Source: Nitratireductor sp. GISD-1A_MAKvit (GTDB lineage Bacteria > Pseudomonadota > Alphaproteobacteria > Rhizobiales > Rhizobiaceae). From it: 64,000 bases of DNA. The translations under genes and the position numbers were made by a program. Positions 26,074-34,680 of this stretch are shown piece after piece (the stretch's first letter is position 1; each line of letters opens with the position of its first letter). The stretch spans positions 1,046,001 to 1,110,000 of the forward strand of contig NZ_CP161920.1 in NCBI RefSeq assembly GCF_040819555.1. The letters run 5' to 3'. Below the pieces are notes generated by a model. That model saw only the letters and a program-made list of their open reading frames with translations. It was not told the origin of the DNA and did not search any database.

Positions 26074-26955
26074 ATGACACGTCCGGTCTTCCGGTTTGCG
26101 CCGAGCCCGAATGGGCGTTTGCATCTTGGCCATGCCTTTTCTGCGTTGCTGAACCACAGGATGGCCCGAGATGTCTCGGGCCGGTTTCTGTTGCGTATGG
26201 AGGACATAGACACCACCCGCTGTTCAGCGGAGCTGGAGCGAGGCGTGCTGTGCGATCTCGTCTGGCTCGGGCTCGACTGGGAGGAGCCGGTTCGTCGCCA
26301 GTCGGAACATTTCGACGATTACCGTGCGGCTCTAGAGCGGCTCATCGACGCGGAACTCGTCTATCCCGCCTTTATGAGTCGTGGAGAGGTGCGGGGCCGC
26401 ATTGCCGATCATGAGGCAGACGGTGAGCCTTGGCCCAGAGACCCGGATGGAGCACCGCTGTATCCGGGAGATGACCGGCATCTCGCTACGACGGAACGCG
26501 AAGCACGGATCGCGGAGGGACATCCATTTGCGTGGCGGTTGGATATGTCGGCCGCCCTGCGCCATCTCGGGACCACGCTGACGTGGGAGGAGACCGAGTG
26601 TGGTTCAGGTGGCGAGACAGGCTGCATCGCTGCGCGGGCAGAGGCGTGGGGAGATGTGGTGCTTGCGCGACGGGATGTGCCTGCGAGCTATCATCTCTCC
26701 GTTGTCGTCGATGACGCTCTTCAGGGGGTGACGCATGTTGTGCGTGGCCGGGACCTGTTTCAGGCAACCGCGGTGCATCGTGTCCTGCAGGAGCTGCTGG
26801 GGCTCCCTGTACCGCAGTATCATCATCATGAACTGGTGTTGGACCGTGACGGACGAAAACTGTCTAAGAGCAGGGGCGACACCAGCCTGCACGCGTTGAG
26901 GCAAAGCGGTGCAACGCCTGCCGATATCGCACGCATGGTCGGTTTCGGAGGATGA
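26074..26955 (+). CDS. gluQ: Glutamyl-Q tRNA(Asp) synthetase
   Basis: A 293-residue truncated glutamyl-tRNA synthetase that attaches glutamate to queuosine-34 of tRNA(Asp). It keeps the class I catalytic core with HIGH-type motif HLGH (FAPSPNGRLHLGHAFSAL), LLRMEDIDTTR and KMSKS-type KLSKS near residue 265, and ends there without the anticodon-binding domain. Together with the QueD-like protein at 5889 it implies that the organism uses queuosine. Confidence 0.93.
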   Translation: MTRPVFRFAPSPNGRLHLGHAFSALLNHRMARDVSGRFLLRMEDIDTTRCSAELERGVLCDLVWLGLDWEEPVRRQSEHFDDYRAALERLIDAELVYPAFMSRGEVRGRIADHEADGEPWPRDPDGAPLYPGDDRHLATTEREARIAEGHPFAWRLDMSAALRHLGTTLTWEETECGSGGETGCIAARAEAWGDVVLARRDVPASYHLSVVVDDALQGVTHVVRGRDLFQATAVHRVLQELLGLPVPQYHHHELVLDRDGRKLSKSRGDTSLHALRQSGATPADIARMVGFGG

Positions 26956-26958
26956 TGA

Positions 26959-27255
26959 TCAGCCCAGGCGCTTGAAGACGGCCTTGATCAGGACGAATAC
27001 GAGAAGCACTGTAAAGGCGCCCGAAATCCCCGCCAGCGCGGCACTCATCAGGTCCTCGAAGCGAATCCCCTGTTCATTGGCCAAGTAGATGGTGCCGAAA
27101 AATGCGCTGGTTGTGATGAAGGTCGAAAGCATCGGTCCGAAACCGTCCTCACCCATCACTGCGTGAAGGCCGAGCGAGAGGAGGTAGGAAGCCATCGTCA
27201 CGGCGACCGTGACAAACATCAGCCAGCTTGGATCCAACTTCATCAACATTGGCAA
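26959..27255 (-). CDS. Small membrane protein, function unknown
   Basis: A 98-residue protein with three likely transmembrane segments (about residues 8-32, 42-60 and 70-94) and a basic C-terminus (KAVFKRLG). I recognise no domain. Several starts are possible (27255, 27249, 27243); the third gives MKLDPSWLMFVTV. It is convergent with gluQ, the stops only three bases apart, and divergent from the transporter gene. Coding status is supported by membrane-like composition and the close packing. Confidence 0.65.
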   Translation of the reverse strand: MPMLMKLDPSWLMFVTVAVTMASYLLSLGLHAVMGEDGFGPMLSTFITTSAFFGTIYLANEQGIRFEDLMSAALAGISGAFTVLLVFVLIKAVFKRLG

Positions 27256-27365
27256 GCCTCGTTCTTGCGAACTTCAACCGGATTGATGGTATGACGCAAA
27301 TGTTTCGCTTTCCTTGCCGTGGGTTGGACTGTTAAAGCCCTGACGCCTCTCCCTTCCAATTCTGG

Positions 27366-28280
27366 ATGTCTTTGATGACCGATCTCACGAGGGCAATTCC
27401 CGCCCTTTTTGTACTCCTTTGGGCAACGGGTTTCATCGGTGCCCGCTATGCAATGCCCTGGGCGGAGCCCTTCACCTTCCTGTGGGTGCGGTTTGCGCTC
27501 ACTTTCGCCGTTCTTCTGATGATCGTTCCACTGGTGAAGGCGAAAGCCATCGGAATGCGAAATGCGCTTCATGCTGCAATTGCAGGCGTGCTTATGCATG
27601 GCATCTATCTGGGGGGAGTGTTCTGGGCTGTGCGACACGGATTGCCGGCCGGATTTGCAGGCCTCATCGTCGGGCTTCAGCCAATGCTGACTGCCGTGAT
27701 GGCAGGTTTTTTTCTGGGAGAGAAGGTCACGGCCAGGCACTGGCTTGGTCTCGTCGTGGGCCTGACGGGCGTTGCGATCGTTCTTTCACCCAAGCTTGGG
27801 GCGGTGAGCGGTGGCGTGACGATGGTGACCATCGGCGCTGCCGTGGTGGCCGTCATCGCCATGAGTGTGGGGACTGTCTGGCAGAAACGTTTTGTTGCCA
27901 CTGCGGATCTGGTGACCGTGACACTGTATCAGTATGTCGGTGGCTGGGCGGTGGCTTTCCTCATTTCCGTGGGCTTCGAAACCCAGCAGATCGAGTGGAA
28001 CGGCGAGTTGACCTTCGCCATGGTCTGGCTGGTTTTCGTGCTTTCGCTTGGAGCGATTTTCCTACTGATGATCCTCATCCGCGAAGGTGAGGTGGCCCGG
28101 GTTGCTTCGCTGTTTTATCTGGTGCCGGGTGTGACCGCGCTTCTGGCGTGGTTCCTATTCGACGAGACGCTCACGCTTTTCCAGATCGCGGGGATGGCGA
28201 TCACCACGTTTGGCGTTGCACTGGCGACGCGGCGGGCGCCGCGTCAATCAAGCCGTGTGACGGCACGGGCGTCACGGTAG
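27366..28280 (+). CDS. EamA/DMT-family transporter
   Basis: A 304-residue inner-membrane protein with ten hydrophobic segments in two EamA repeats (residues about 5-135 and 145-290). Drug/metabolite transporters of this type export small metabolites or amino acids; the substrate cannot be inferred. GFIGARYAMPWAEPFTFLWVRF near the N-terminus is typical of the family. Its 3' end overlaps the convergent YihY gene by 37 bases. Confidence 0.92.
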   Translation: MSLMTDLTRAIPALFVLLWATGFIGARYAMPWAEPFTFLWVRFALTFAVLLMIVPLVKAKAIGMRNALHAAIAGVLMHGIYLGGVFWAVRHGLPAGFAGLIVGLQPMLTAVMAGFFLGEKVTARHWLGLVVGLTGVAIVLSPKLGAVSGGVTMVTIGAAVVAVIAMSVGTVWQKRFVATADLVTVTLYQYVGGWAVAFLISVGFETQQIEWNGELTFAMVWLVFVLSLGAIFLLMILIREGEVARVASLFYLVPGVTALLAWFLFDETLTLFQIAGMAITTFGVALATRRAPRQSSRVTARASR

Positions 28281-29098
28281 CGGCGGATTGAGGCGTTCAG
28301 CTCTCCGCCGAGGATGAAAACGGCCGAGATGATGTAGAGAAACACCACCGCGATCATGATCGATGCGAGACCCGCATAGGTGCTGGCATAGCTTCCGAAA
28401 CGCCCCAGATAGGCTGCAAACACGCTTGACCCGACGAAGGAACCGACCAGCGTGAAGACGACGCCAGGCAGTACGTCCCGCAATTTGCGGCGACCTGCCG
28501 GCAACCAGAGATGGACGGCGACAAGGGCGAGCACCAGTACCGTCAAAGCGATCACATATCGCCAGAAGGTGATGGTTCCGACATAGGGCGCGATCCATTC
28601 GAGATGGTTTTCTGCAACTCTGAGCGCCACAGGTGCAATGACGAGCAGGAGGCTGATGGCAAGGAAACCGAGCGTGGCGACAAACACAAAAACAAGGCTT
28701 TGTGCCCGCAGCCGGACAATCGAGCGCTGCTCGCTGACCCGGTAGGCCCGGTTGAGAGACAGGCGCAGCGCTTCCACGCCATTGGATGCGAAAACGCCGG
28801 CGAGAACGACACCGAATGTGAGAACGTCGCTGCGGCGCACACCCAGAACATTGTGCACTTCACGGGCAATCGGTTCGGCGACTTCTTTGGGCCATGTATC
28901 GAAAATGAGGTCGACGGCCTGTTCGGAGAAGGCGTCGGCGCCCAGAAAGCTTGCCAGCGCCGTCGCAAATATCAGAAACGGAAAGAGAGCCATCAGCGCC
29001 GAAATGGCCACATGGCTGGCAAGGGCCCATCCATCGTCGGCGTTGAAATGCCCGAGCGCGTCGCCAATGATGCGTCTGGTGGCCTGCAATCCTCGCAA
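28244..29098 (-). CDS. YihY/UPF0761 (BrkB) family membrane protein
   Basis: A 284-residue protein with six hydrophobic segments and the family hallmarks DDGWALASHVAISALMALFPF near the N-terminus, the helical GVEALRLSLNRAYRV segment, and YASTYAGLASIMIAVVFLYIISAVFILGGELN near the C-terminus. The family was once labelled ribonuclease BN in error; its function is unknown. Convergent overlap of 37 bases with the DMT transporter; divergent from the SDR gene. Confidence 0.92.
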   Translation of the reverse strand: MRGLQATRRIIGDALGHFNADDGWALASHVAISALMALFPFLIFATALASFLGADAFSEQAVDLIFDTWPKEVAEPIAREVHNVLGVRRSDVLTFGVVLAGVFASNGVEALRLSLNRAYRVSEQRSIVRLRAQSLVFVFVATLGFLAISLLLVIAPVALRVAENHLEWIAPYVGTITFWRYVIALTVLVLALVAVHLWLPAGRRKLRDVLPGVVFTLVGSFVGSSVFAAYLGRFGSYASTYAGLASIMIAVVFLYIISAVFILGGELNASIRRYRDARAVTRLD

Positions 29099-29194
29099 GG
29101 CAAATCCTTTCCCGTTTCAAACGGCTTCTGGTTGTTTCGGTTCAAGCAATATGTGAAACCCGAACACCGATAAACAAGTGCCGGCGGGAAATTC

Positions 29195-30028
29195 ATGGGC
29201 GCAGACCGTACGATACTGATTACCGGTGCATCATCCGGCATTGGTGCCTGGTGCGCCAGAGCCCTGTGCAATGACGGCTGGCGGGTTTTTGCGACCGTGC
29301 GTCGGTCCGAGGATCGTCAAGCGCTGGAAGCGGCCGGAATCGAGGTGTTCTATCTCGACTACGCGGAACCGGAATCGATTGCAGCCCTCGTCGAAGGGGT
29401 GCTTGCCCGCACTGGAGGGACGCTGGACGCCTTGTTCAACAATGGGGCCTATGCGCAGGCAGGGGCAGTGGAAGACCTGCCTGTTGATGCGCTGCGGCAT
29501 CAGTTCGAGGTGAATGTGTTCGGATGGCACGATCTCACGCAACGCATCGTCCCGGTGATGAGACGGCAGGGACATGGTCGGATCGTTCACTGCTCTTCAA
29601 TCCTCGGCCTTGTTCCGATCAAGTATCGCGGGGCCTATGCAGCCTCAAAGCATGCGCTCGAAGGATTGATGCTGTGCCAGAGAGCCGAGCTCGAGGGAAG
29701 CGGCATTCACGTGTCGCTGATCGAGCCCGGCCCGATTGCTTCCAGGATTGCAACGAACGGCTTGCCATGGTTCGAACGGTACATCGACCATGAAAACTCC
29801 GTTCACCGAGAGGCCTATCGAGGGCAATTGGCACGCCTGCGGCAAGGCGGAGTGAAATCACGCTTCAAGCTTGAACCGCAGGCCGTTTACGAACGGCTCG
29901 CTGATGCGCTTCTTTCCCCGAGGCCGAAGCCGCACTATGTGGTAACCACACCCGCGCGTATCGGTGTCGCATTGAAACGGCTCCTGCCGGCGCGCATGCT
30001 GTATCGATTCCTGTCGAAACAGGGCTGA
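29195..30028 (+). CDS. Short-chain dehydrogenase/reductase
   Basis: A 277-residue classical SDR. The nucleotide-binding motif TGASSGIGAW starts at residue 9, NNGAYAQAGAVED is the NNAG region, S in VHCSSILGLVPIKYRG and the catalytic YAASK complete the active site. The C-terminal region extends past the usual 250 residues with a basic segment. The substrate is unknown. It is followed closely by a HIG1-type gene and the cobalamin adenosyltransferase gene, likely one transcript. Confidence 0.92.
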   Translation: MGADRTILITGASSGIGAWCARALCNDGWRVFATVRRSEDRQALEAAGIEVFYLDYAEPESIAALVEGVLARTGGTLDALFNNGAYAQAGAVEDLPVDALRHQFEVNVFGWHDLTQRIVPVMRRQGHGRIVHCSSILGLVPIKYRGAYAASKHALEGLMLCQRAELEGSGIHVSLIEPGPIASRIATNGLPWFERYIDHENSVHREAYRGQLARLRQGGVKSRFKLEPQAVYERLADALLSPRPKPHYVVTTPARIGVALKRLLPARMLYRFLSKQG

Positions 30029-30048
30029 CAACCGAGAAGAAAGCCGCC

Positions 30049-30249
30049 ATGTCCACACTCTTCAACATTCTTTCCATCCTCGTGATGATGGCGGTTGTGA
30101 TCGTCCTGATTCGCGGTCTCATGAACATGATGCGCGGGGGTTCGGCCAACACGTCGAACAAGCTCATGCAGGCGCGCGTCATCCTGCAGGCGGTCGCCGT
30201 CGTGTTCGTTGTGATAGCGCTCTATTATGCGCGCTCGAAAGGCGGTTGA
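30049..30249 (+). CDS. Twin-transmembrane HIG1-domain protein
   Basis: A 66-residue protein with two transmembrane helices (about 4-24 and 42-60) separated by a short loop MMRGGSANTSNKLMQARV. The NKLMQARVxLQ segment followed by a helix is the HIG1 signature; mitochondrial relatives associate with cytochrome oxidase. Function in bacteria is not established. It ends just before the adenosyltransferase start. Confidence 0.8.
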   Translation: MSTLFNILSILVMMAVVIVLIRGLMNMMRGGSANTSNKLMQARVILQAVAVVFVVIALYYARSKGG

Positions 30250-30256
30250 GGGGCCC

Positions 30257-30838
30257 GTGGTCAAGCTGAACAAGATCTACACCCGCACCGGGGATGATGG
30301 AACGACGGGGCTTGGGACCCGAGATCGCCGGTTGAAGTGCGACCTGCGCGTCGCCGCTTTCGGAACGGTCGATGAAGCGAATGCCTGTATCGGCATGGCG
30401 CGGCTGCATCTGGCTGATGCGGAGCGTCCTGTCGATGAAATGCTGGCGCGTATTCAGAACGATCTCTTTGATCTTGGAGCGGATCTGGCCACGCCGGATA
30501 CCGGTGAGGCTCTGGAGTATGAGCCGCTGAGGATCGTGCAAAGTCAGGTCGACCGGCTGGAAGCGGATATCGACAAGCTCAATGCCCGTCTTTCTCCGCT
30601 GCGCTCTTTCGTCCTTCCGGGAGGCAAACCTGCCGCGGCCGCGCTTCACCTAGCGCGCACCGTTTCCAGGCGTGCCGAGCGACTGATGGTAGAACTGCGG
30701 ACCATCGAGGGAGAGGTGGTGAGCGAAGCGGCTTTGCGCTACATCAATCGTGTTTCCGATTTCCTCTTTGTGGCTTCGCGTGCCGTCAATGACAATGGCG
30801 CGCTGGACGTGCTATGGGTGCCAGGGCAAAATCGCTAA
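30257..30838 (+). CDS. PduO-type cob(I)alamin adenosyltransferase
   Basis: Transfers adenosyl from ATP to cob(I)alamin, giving coenzyme B12. Signature motifs are KIYTRTGDDGTTGL at the N-terminus (ATP-binding), VDEANACIG, FVLPGG and ARTVSRRAER (RxxxRxxE), all characteristic of the PduO family. I chose the GTG at 30257 (MVKLNKIYTRTG, ribosome site TTGAGGGG) over a longer frame starting inside the HIG1 gene; this gives 193 residues, the family norm. Confidence 0.92.
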   Translation: MVKLNKIYTRTGDDGTTGLGTRDRRLKCDLRVAAFGTVDEANACIGMARLHLADAERPVDEMLARIQNDLFDLGADLATPDTGEALEYEPLRIVQSQVDRLEADIDKLNARLSPLRSFVLPGGKPAAAALHLARTVSRRAERLMVELRTIEGEVVSEAALRYINRVSDFLFVASRAVNDNGALDVLWVPGQNR

Positions 30839-30877
30839 GCAGTTCGGGCCGCGTCGGGGCCCGCGAAGAGGGCTCCG

Positions 30878-31646
30878 ATGTTTATACCGCTGCACGATGC
30901 AAACAGCCTGCGGCACATCAAACGGCAATATGTCACTCTGACGATCATTGCCGTGAATGTGGTCGCCTATCTGGTGACAAGGGCGGGCGGAACGGACTTC
31001 GCTTTCGCTGCAGCGCTCGGGCTGGGCTATATTCCTTCCGTCTCCAATGATCTGGCGGTTCTGCCGCCGGAGCTCGACCTCGTTCCAGAACCGCTTACCT
31101 ACATCACCTATTCCTTCCTGCATGGTGATCTGATGCATCTGGGTGGCAACATGCTGTTTTTGTGGGTGTTTGGCGATAATGTCGAGGATGCGCTGGGGCA
31201 TTTCCGCTTCCTCGTCTTTTATTTGATCTGCGCGGTGGCGGGGGCCTACACGCATGGCTTCATTGCGCCGGCATCCAACGCGCCGCTGATAGGAGCTTCC
31301 GGATCGGTTGCCGGTATCGTCTCCGCCTATCTCATACTGCATCCTCGGGTGAAGGTGTGGGTGCTGGCCTTTGCGCGTATCCCCGTTCGTATCCCGGCAT
31401 TCGTGTTGCTGGCGCTGTGGATCGGGTTCCAGTTCGTGATGCTGGTTGTCGATACCGAAAACCAGGTCTCCTGGGCGGGCCCATGCAGGCGGTATTGTCG
31501 CCGGTGCCGTTCTGGTGGTCCTTCTCAGACGCAGGAATGTTCCTCTTTTCGACAGGCGCCTGGAAAAACCCCGTGCGGTGAAGCTGGAAAAACCGGATGC
31601 AGCGCGGCCGATGGAAACCGAGCCACCACGGTGGGGGCGGCAATAG
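30878..31646 (+). pseudogene. Rhomboid intramembrane serine protease, single-base frameshift
   Basis: The first frame starts MFIPLHDANSLRHIKRQYVT and carries six hydrophobic segments, HLGGNMLFLWVFGDNVED and the catalytic serine in GASGSVAGIVSAY. After QVSWA the frame becomes nonsense, but the next frame supplies HAGGIVAGAVLVVLL with the expected active-site histidine and a basic tail ending at 31646. The break is in the GGGCCC run at 31477-31482; one base fewer gives an intact protease of about 255 residues. Substrates unknown. Frameshift may be artefactual. Confidence 0.82.
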
Positions 31647-31835
31647 GACATTTCTGCATATTGACGTGAACGTCAGGCCTCTCTACGGTCCCGCGTGCTC
31701 CGGCGGCACGCCGCACCAGGGGGAGGAGGAGGAGTGTTCTGAGCTTCCCTGACATGTCGGCGTCGGGCCATCCGGCGGATCCATCTGCTGGTTTCCAGCA
31801 TCAGAACCGAAGTCCACCATGGAAGGTGATTGCGC

Positions 31836-32585
31836 ATGAAAGTCCTTGTTCCGGTCAAGCGGGTCATCGACGCCAATGTGAAGCCCCGCGTGAAGGCGGA
31901 TGGCTCAGGCGTCGAATTGACAAACGTCAAGATGGCGATGAACCCGTTCTGTGAAATTGCGGTGGAAGAAGCCATTCGCATGAAGGAAGCCGGCAAGGTC
32001 GAAGAAATCGTCGCTGTTTCGATCGGCCCTGAAAAGGCTCAGGAAACGCTGCGCACGGCACTGGCCATGGGCGCGGACCGGGCAATTCTGGTCAAGACCG
32101 ATGATGCTGTCGAGCCGCTTGATGTCGCCAAAATCCTCAAGGGTGTGGCGGAGGAAGAAAAGCCGGAGATCGTGATCCTCGGCAAACAGGCCATCGATGA
32201 TGATTCCAACCAGACCGGTCAGATGCTTGCTGCTCTTCTTGGCTGGAGCCAGGGCACATTTGCCTCGCAAGTGGAGCTTTCAGACGGCAAGGCCCAGGTC
32301 ACCCGCGAGGTCGATGGCGGTCTGCAGGTGGTCGAGATCAAGCTTCCGGCCATCGTCACCACGGACCTTCGCCTGAACGAGCCGCGCTATGCGTCATTGC
32401 CCAACATCATGAAGGCAAAGAAGAAGCCGCTCGACACGAAAGAGCCAGGCGATTTCGGGGTTGAGGTCAAGGCGCGTCTGAAAGTGCTGAAAACCGAAGA
32501 ACCAGCCGGCCGCAAGGCAGGCATCAAGGTCGGGTCTGTCGCCGAACTGGTCGACAAGCTCAAGAACGAAGCTGGCGTGCTTTAA
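31836..32585 (+). CDS. etfB: Electron transfer flavoprotein beta subunit
   Basis: A 249-residue subunit with the N-terminal [19 protein letters not shown] and the ETF-beta signature region [33 protein letters not shown] in the second half. With EtfA it accepts electrons from acyl-CoA dehydrogenases and passes them to ETF-ubiquinone oxidoreductase. The ATG at 31836 is preceded by GGAAGG. etfA follows 17 bases after its stop, and a beta-oxidation type dehydrogenase gene is next, fitting fatty-acid oxidation. Confidence 0.96.
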   Translation: MKVLVPVKRVIDANVKPRVKADGSGVELTNVKMAMNPFCEIAVEEAIRMKEAGKVEEIVAVSIGPEKAQETLRTALAMGADRAILVKTDDAVEPLDVAKILKGVAEEEKPEIVILGKQAIDDDSNQTGQMLAALLGWSQGTFASQVELSDGKAQVTREVDGGLQVVEIKLPAIVTTDLRLNEPRYASLPNIMKAKKKPLDTKEPGDFGVEVKARLKVLKTEEPAGRKAGIKVGSVAELVDKLKNEAGVL

Positions 32586-32602
32586 GGGGAAGGGAAAACG
32601 AG

Positions 32603-33532
32603 ATGGCTATTCTACTGATTGCCGAACACGACAACGAAACCCTTTCCGATCAGACCGCCAAGGCGCTCTCCGCAGCGAGCCAGATTGGCACGGATGTAGA
32701 CGTGCTGGTGGCCGGCAAGGGCGCGAAGGCCGTGGCTGATGCCGCAGCCAAACTTTCTGGTGTGCGCAAGGTTCTTCTGGCGGATGGTGATGCGCTGGCG
32801 GAGAGGCTTGCAGAACCGCTGGCCGATCTCGTGGTATCGATTGCCGATGGCTATGACACGCTGGTTGCACCGGCTACCACCACGGGGAAGAATGTGATGC
32901 CGCGCGTGGCAGCCCTGCTCGATGTGATGCAGGTTTCCGACGTGATCGAGGTGGTTGATGCAAAAACGTTCAAGCGCCCGACCTATGCGGGGAACGCGAT
33001 TCAGACGGTCGAATCGACCGATGCAAAGCGCGTGGTCACCGTTCGCACATCCGCTTTCCAGGGGGCGGGCGAGGGTGGTTCCGCGTCCGTGGAAAGCGTA
33101 GATGCGCCTGCGGATAGCGGTCTGTCACGATTCGTCGAAAACCGTATTGCCGAAAGCGATCGGCCCGAGCTCACTTCGGCGAAGGTCATCATTTCGGGTG
33201 GGCGTGCGCTGGGCTCGGAAGAAAAATTCAACGAGGTCATCCTTCCGGTCGCAGACAAGCTCGGTGCGGCTGTGGGCGCATCGCGCGCAGCGGTGGACGC
33301 CGGCTATGCGCCCAATGACTGGCAGGTCGGTCAGACGGGCAAGGTCGTGGCGCCCGACCTTTATATTGCCTGCGGAATTTCGGGTGCCATTCAGCACCTG
33401 GCCGGCATGAAGGATTCCAAGGTGATCGTTGCGATCAACAAGGATGAGGAAGCGCCGATCTTTCAGGTCGCGGATTATGGTCTGGTCGCCGATCTTTTCG
33501 ACGTGTTGCCGGAGCTTGAGAAGGCACTTTAG
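32603..33532 (+). CDS. etfA: Electron transfer flavoprotein alpha subunit
   Basis: A 309-residue FAD-binding subunit. The C-terminal FAD domain has IISGGRALGSEEKFN, VGQTGKVVAPDLYIACGISG and QHLAGMKDSKVIVAINKD, diagnostic of EtfA. Co-transcribed with etfB (17-base gap; ribosome site AAGGGGAAGGG). A terminator-like hairpin follows its stop. Confidence 0.97.
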   Translation: MAILLIAEHDNETLSDQTAKALSAASQIGTDVDVLVAGKGAKAVADAAAKLSGVRKVLLADGDALAERLAEPLADLVVSIADGYDTLVAPATTTGKNVMPRVAALLDVMQVSDVIEVVDAKTFKRPTYAGNAIQTVESTDAKRVVTVRTSAFQGAGEGGSASVESVDAPADSGLSRFVENRIAESDRPELTSAKVIISGGRALGSEEKFNEVILPVADKLGAAVGASRAAVDAGYAPNDWQVGQTGKVVAPDLYIACGISGAIQHLAGMKDSKVIVAINKDEEAPIFQVADYGLVADLFDVLPELEKAL

Positions 33533-33562
33533 ACAGCCGGAACACGCTGATCTCCCATGTTT

Positions 33563-33595
33563 GAAAAGCCTCGCCTGCGAGCGGGGCTTTTTTTG
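33563..33595 (+). terminator. Rho-independent terminator after etfA
   Basis: A GC-rich stem-loop (AAAAGCCTCGC ... GCGGGGCTTTTTTT) ends in seven Ts about 30 bases past the etfA stop codon. The imperfect stem pairs AAGCC with GGCTT around an inner CTCGC/GCGAG stem. Confidence 0.8.
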
Positions 33596-33734
33596 TCGGG
33601 GCGATGCAGCGGGATGGTGAGGCTGGTTGCCTGGTATTCGCCACTCCGGGGGGTAGACGCCATTGCGTGGCCCATTTAGTTTGCAGCGCAACAACAGCAA
33701 TACACAGTGCAACTGCACCTCATGGGGTTTCGAT

Positions 33735-34616
33735 ATGACCGGAAAGATTGACACAGTGGGCGTTATCGGCGCGGGGCAGATGGGCAGCGGTATTGCTCAT
33801 GTGGCTGCGCTGGCAGGGTACAAGGTCAAGCTTTACGATCTTTCCGCCGAGCGGATCGAAGCGGGTATCGCGACTATCTCCGGCAACATGGCGCGCCAGG
33901 TCTCTTCCGGCAAGCTCGACGAGAAAGTTCGGCAGGAAGCACTTGCCTGCATCGCTCCTGCCACCACGATGGAGGCACTTGCCGATGTGGATCTCGTCAT
34001 CGAGGCCGCCACCGAGGATGAAACCGTCAAGCGCAAGATCTTTGCCCAGCTCTGCCCGGTTCTGAACCCCGAAGCGATCGTTGCGTCCAACACGTCGTCC
34101 ATCTCGATCACACGCCTCGCCGCCCAGACGGACCGTCCCGAACGCTTTATCGGCATCCACTTCATGAATCCGGTGCCGGTGATGAAACTGGTGGAACTGG
34201 TGCGCGGAATTGCGACTGAAGACGACACGTTTGAAAAGGCGCGCGGCTTCGTTCAAAGCCTCGAGAAGACGATCACGGTGGCCGAGGACTTTCCGGCCTT
34301 CATCGTCAACCGCATCCTTCTGCCGATGATCAATGAGGCGATTTATACGCTCTATGAAGGCGTGGGAACGGTTGAGGCTATCGACACGGCAATGAAGCTT
34401 GGGGCAAACCATCCCATGGGGCCACTGCAGCTCGCAGACTTCATCGGTCTCGACACCTGCCTGTCGATCATGCAGGTGCTGTACGAAGGGCTGGCCGATT
34501 CAAAATACCGCCCATGCCCGCTTCTGGTGAAGTATGTTGAAGCAGGCTGGCTCGGTCGCAAGACCGGCCGGGGCTTCTACGATTATCGTGGCGAAACCCC
34601 GGTGCCCACGCGATAG
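33735..34616 (+). CDS. 3-hydroxybutyryl-CoA dehydrogenase
   Basis: A 293-residue NAD-dependent dehydrogenase interconverting 3-hydroxybutyryl-CoA and acetoacetyl-CoA. The Rossmann motif GVIGAGQMGSGIAHVAA is at residue 8, the catalytic His region is GIHFMNPVPVMKLVE, and NRILLPMINEAI and KLGANHPMGPLQLADFIGLD complete the C-terminal domain. The ATG at 33735 is the sensible start; a longer in-frame extension lacks a ribosome site. It follows etfBA past a terminator and is convergent with the FadE-like gene. Confidence 0.95.
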   Translation: MTGKIDTVGVIGAGQMGSGIAHVAALAGYKVKLYDLSAERIEAGIATISGNMARQVSSGKLDEKVRQEALACIAPATTMEALADVDLVIEAATEDETVKRKIFAQLCPVLNPEAIVASNTSSISITRLAAQTDRPERFIGIHFMNPVPVMKLVELVRGIATEDDTFEKARGFVQSLEKTITVAEDFPAFIVNRILLPMINEAIYTLYEGVGTVEAIDTAMKLGANHPMGPLQLADFIGLDTCLSIMQVLYEGLADSKYRPCPLLVKYVEAGWLGRKTGRGFYDYRGETPVPTR

Positions 34617-34680
34617 CGGTAGCCGTGCCGCAAGGCGAACAGACGGCGCAGGCATTTAATGCTGCGCCGATTGGTCTTTG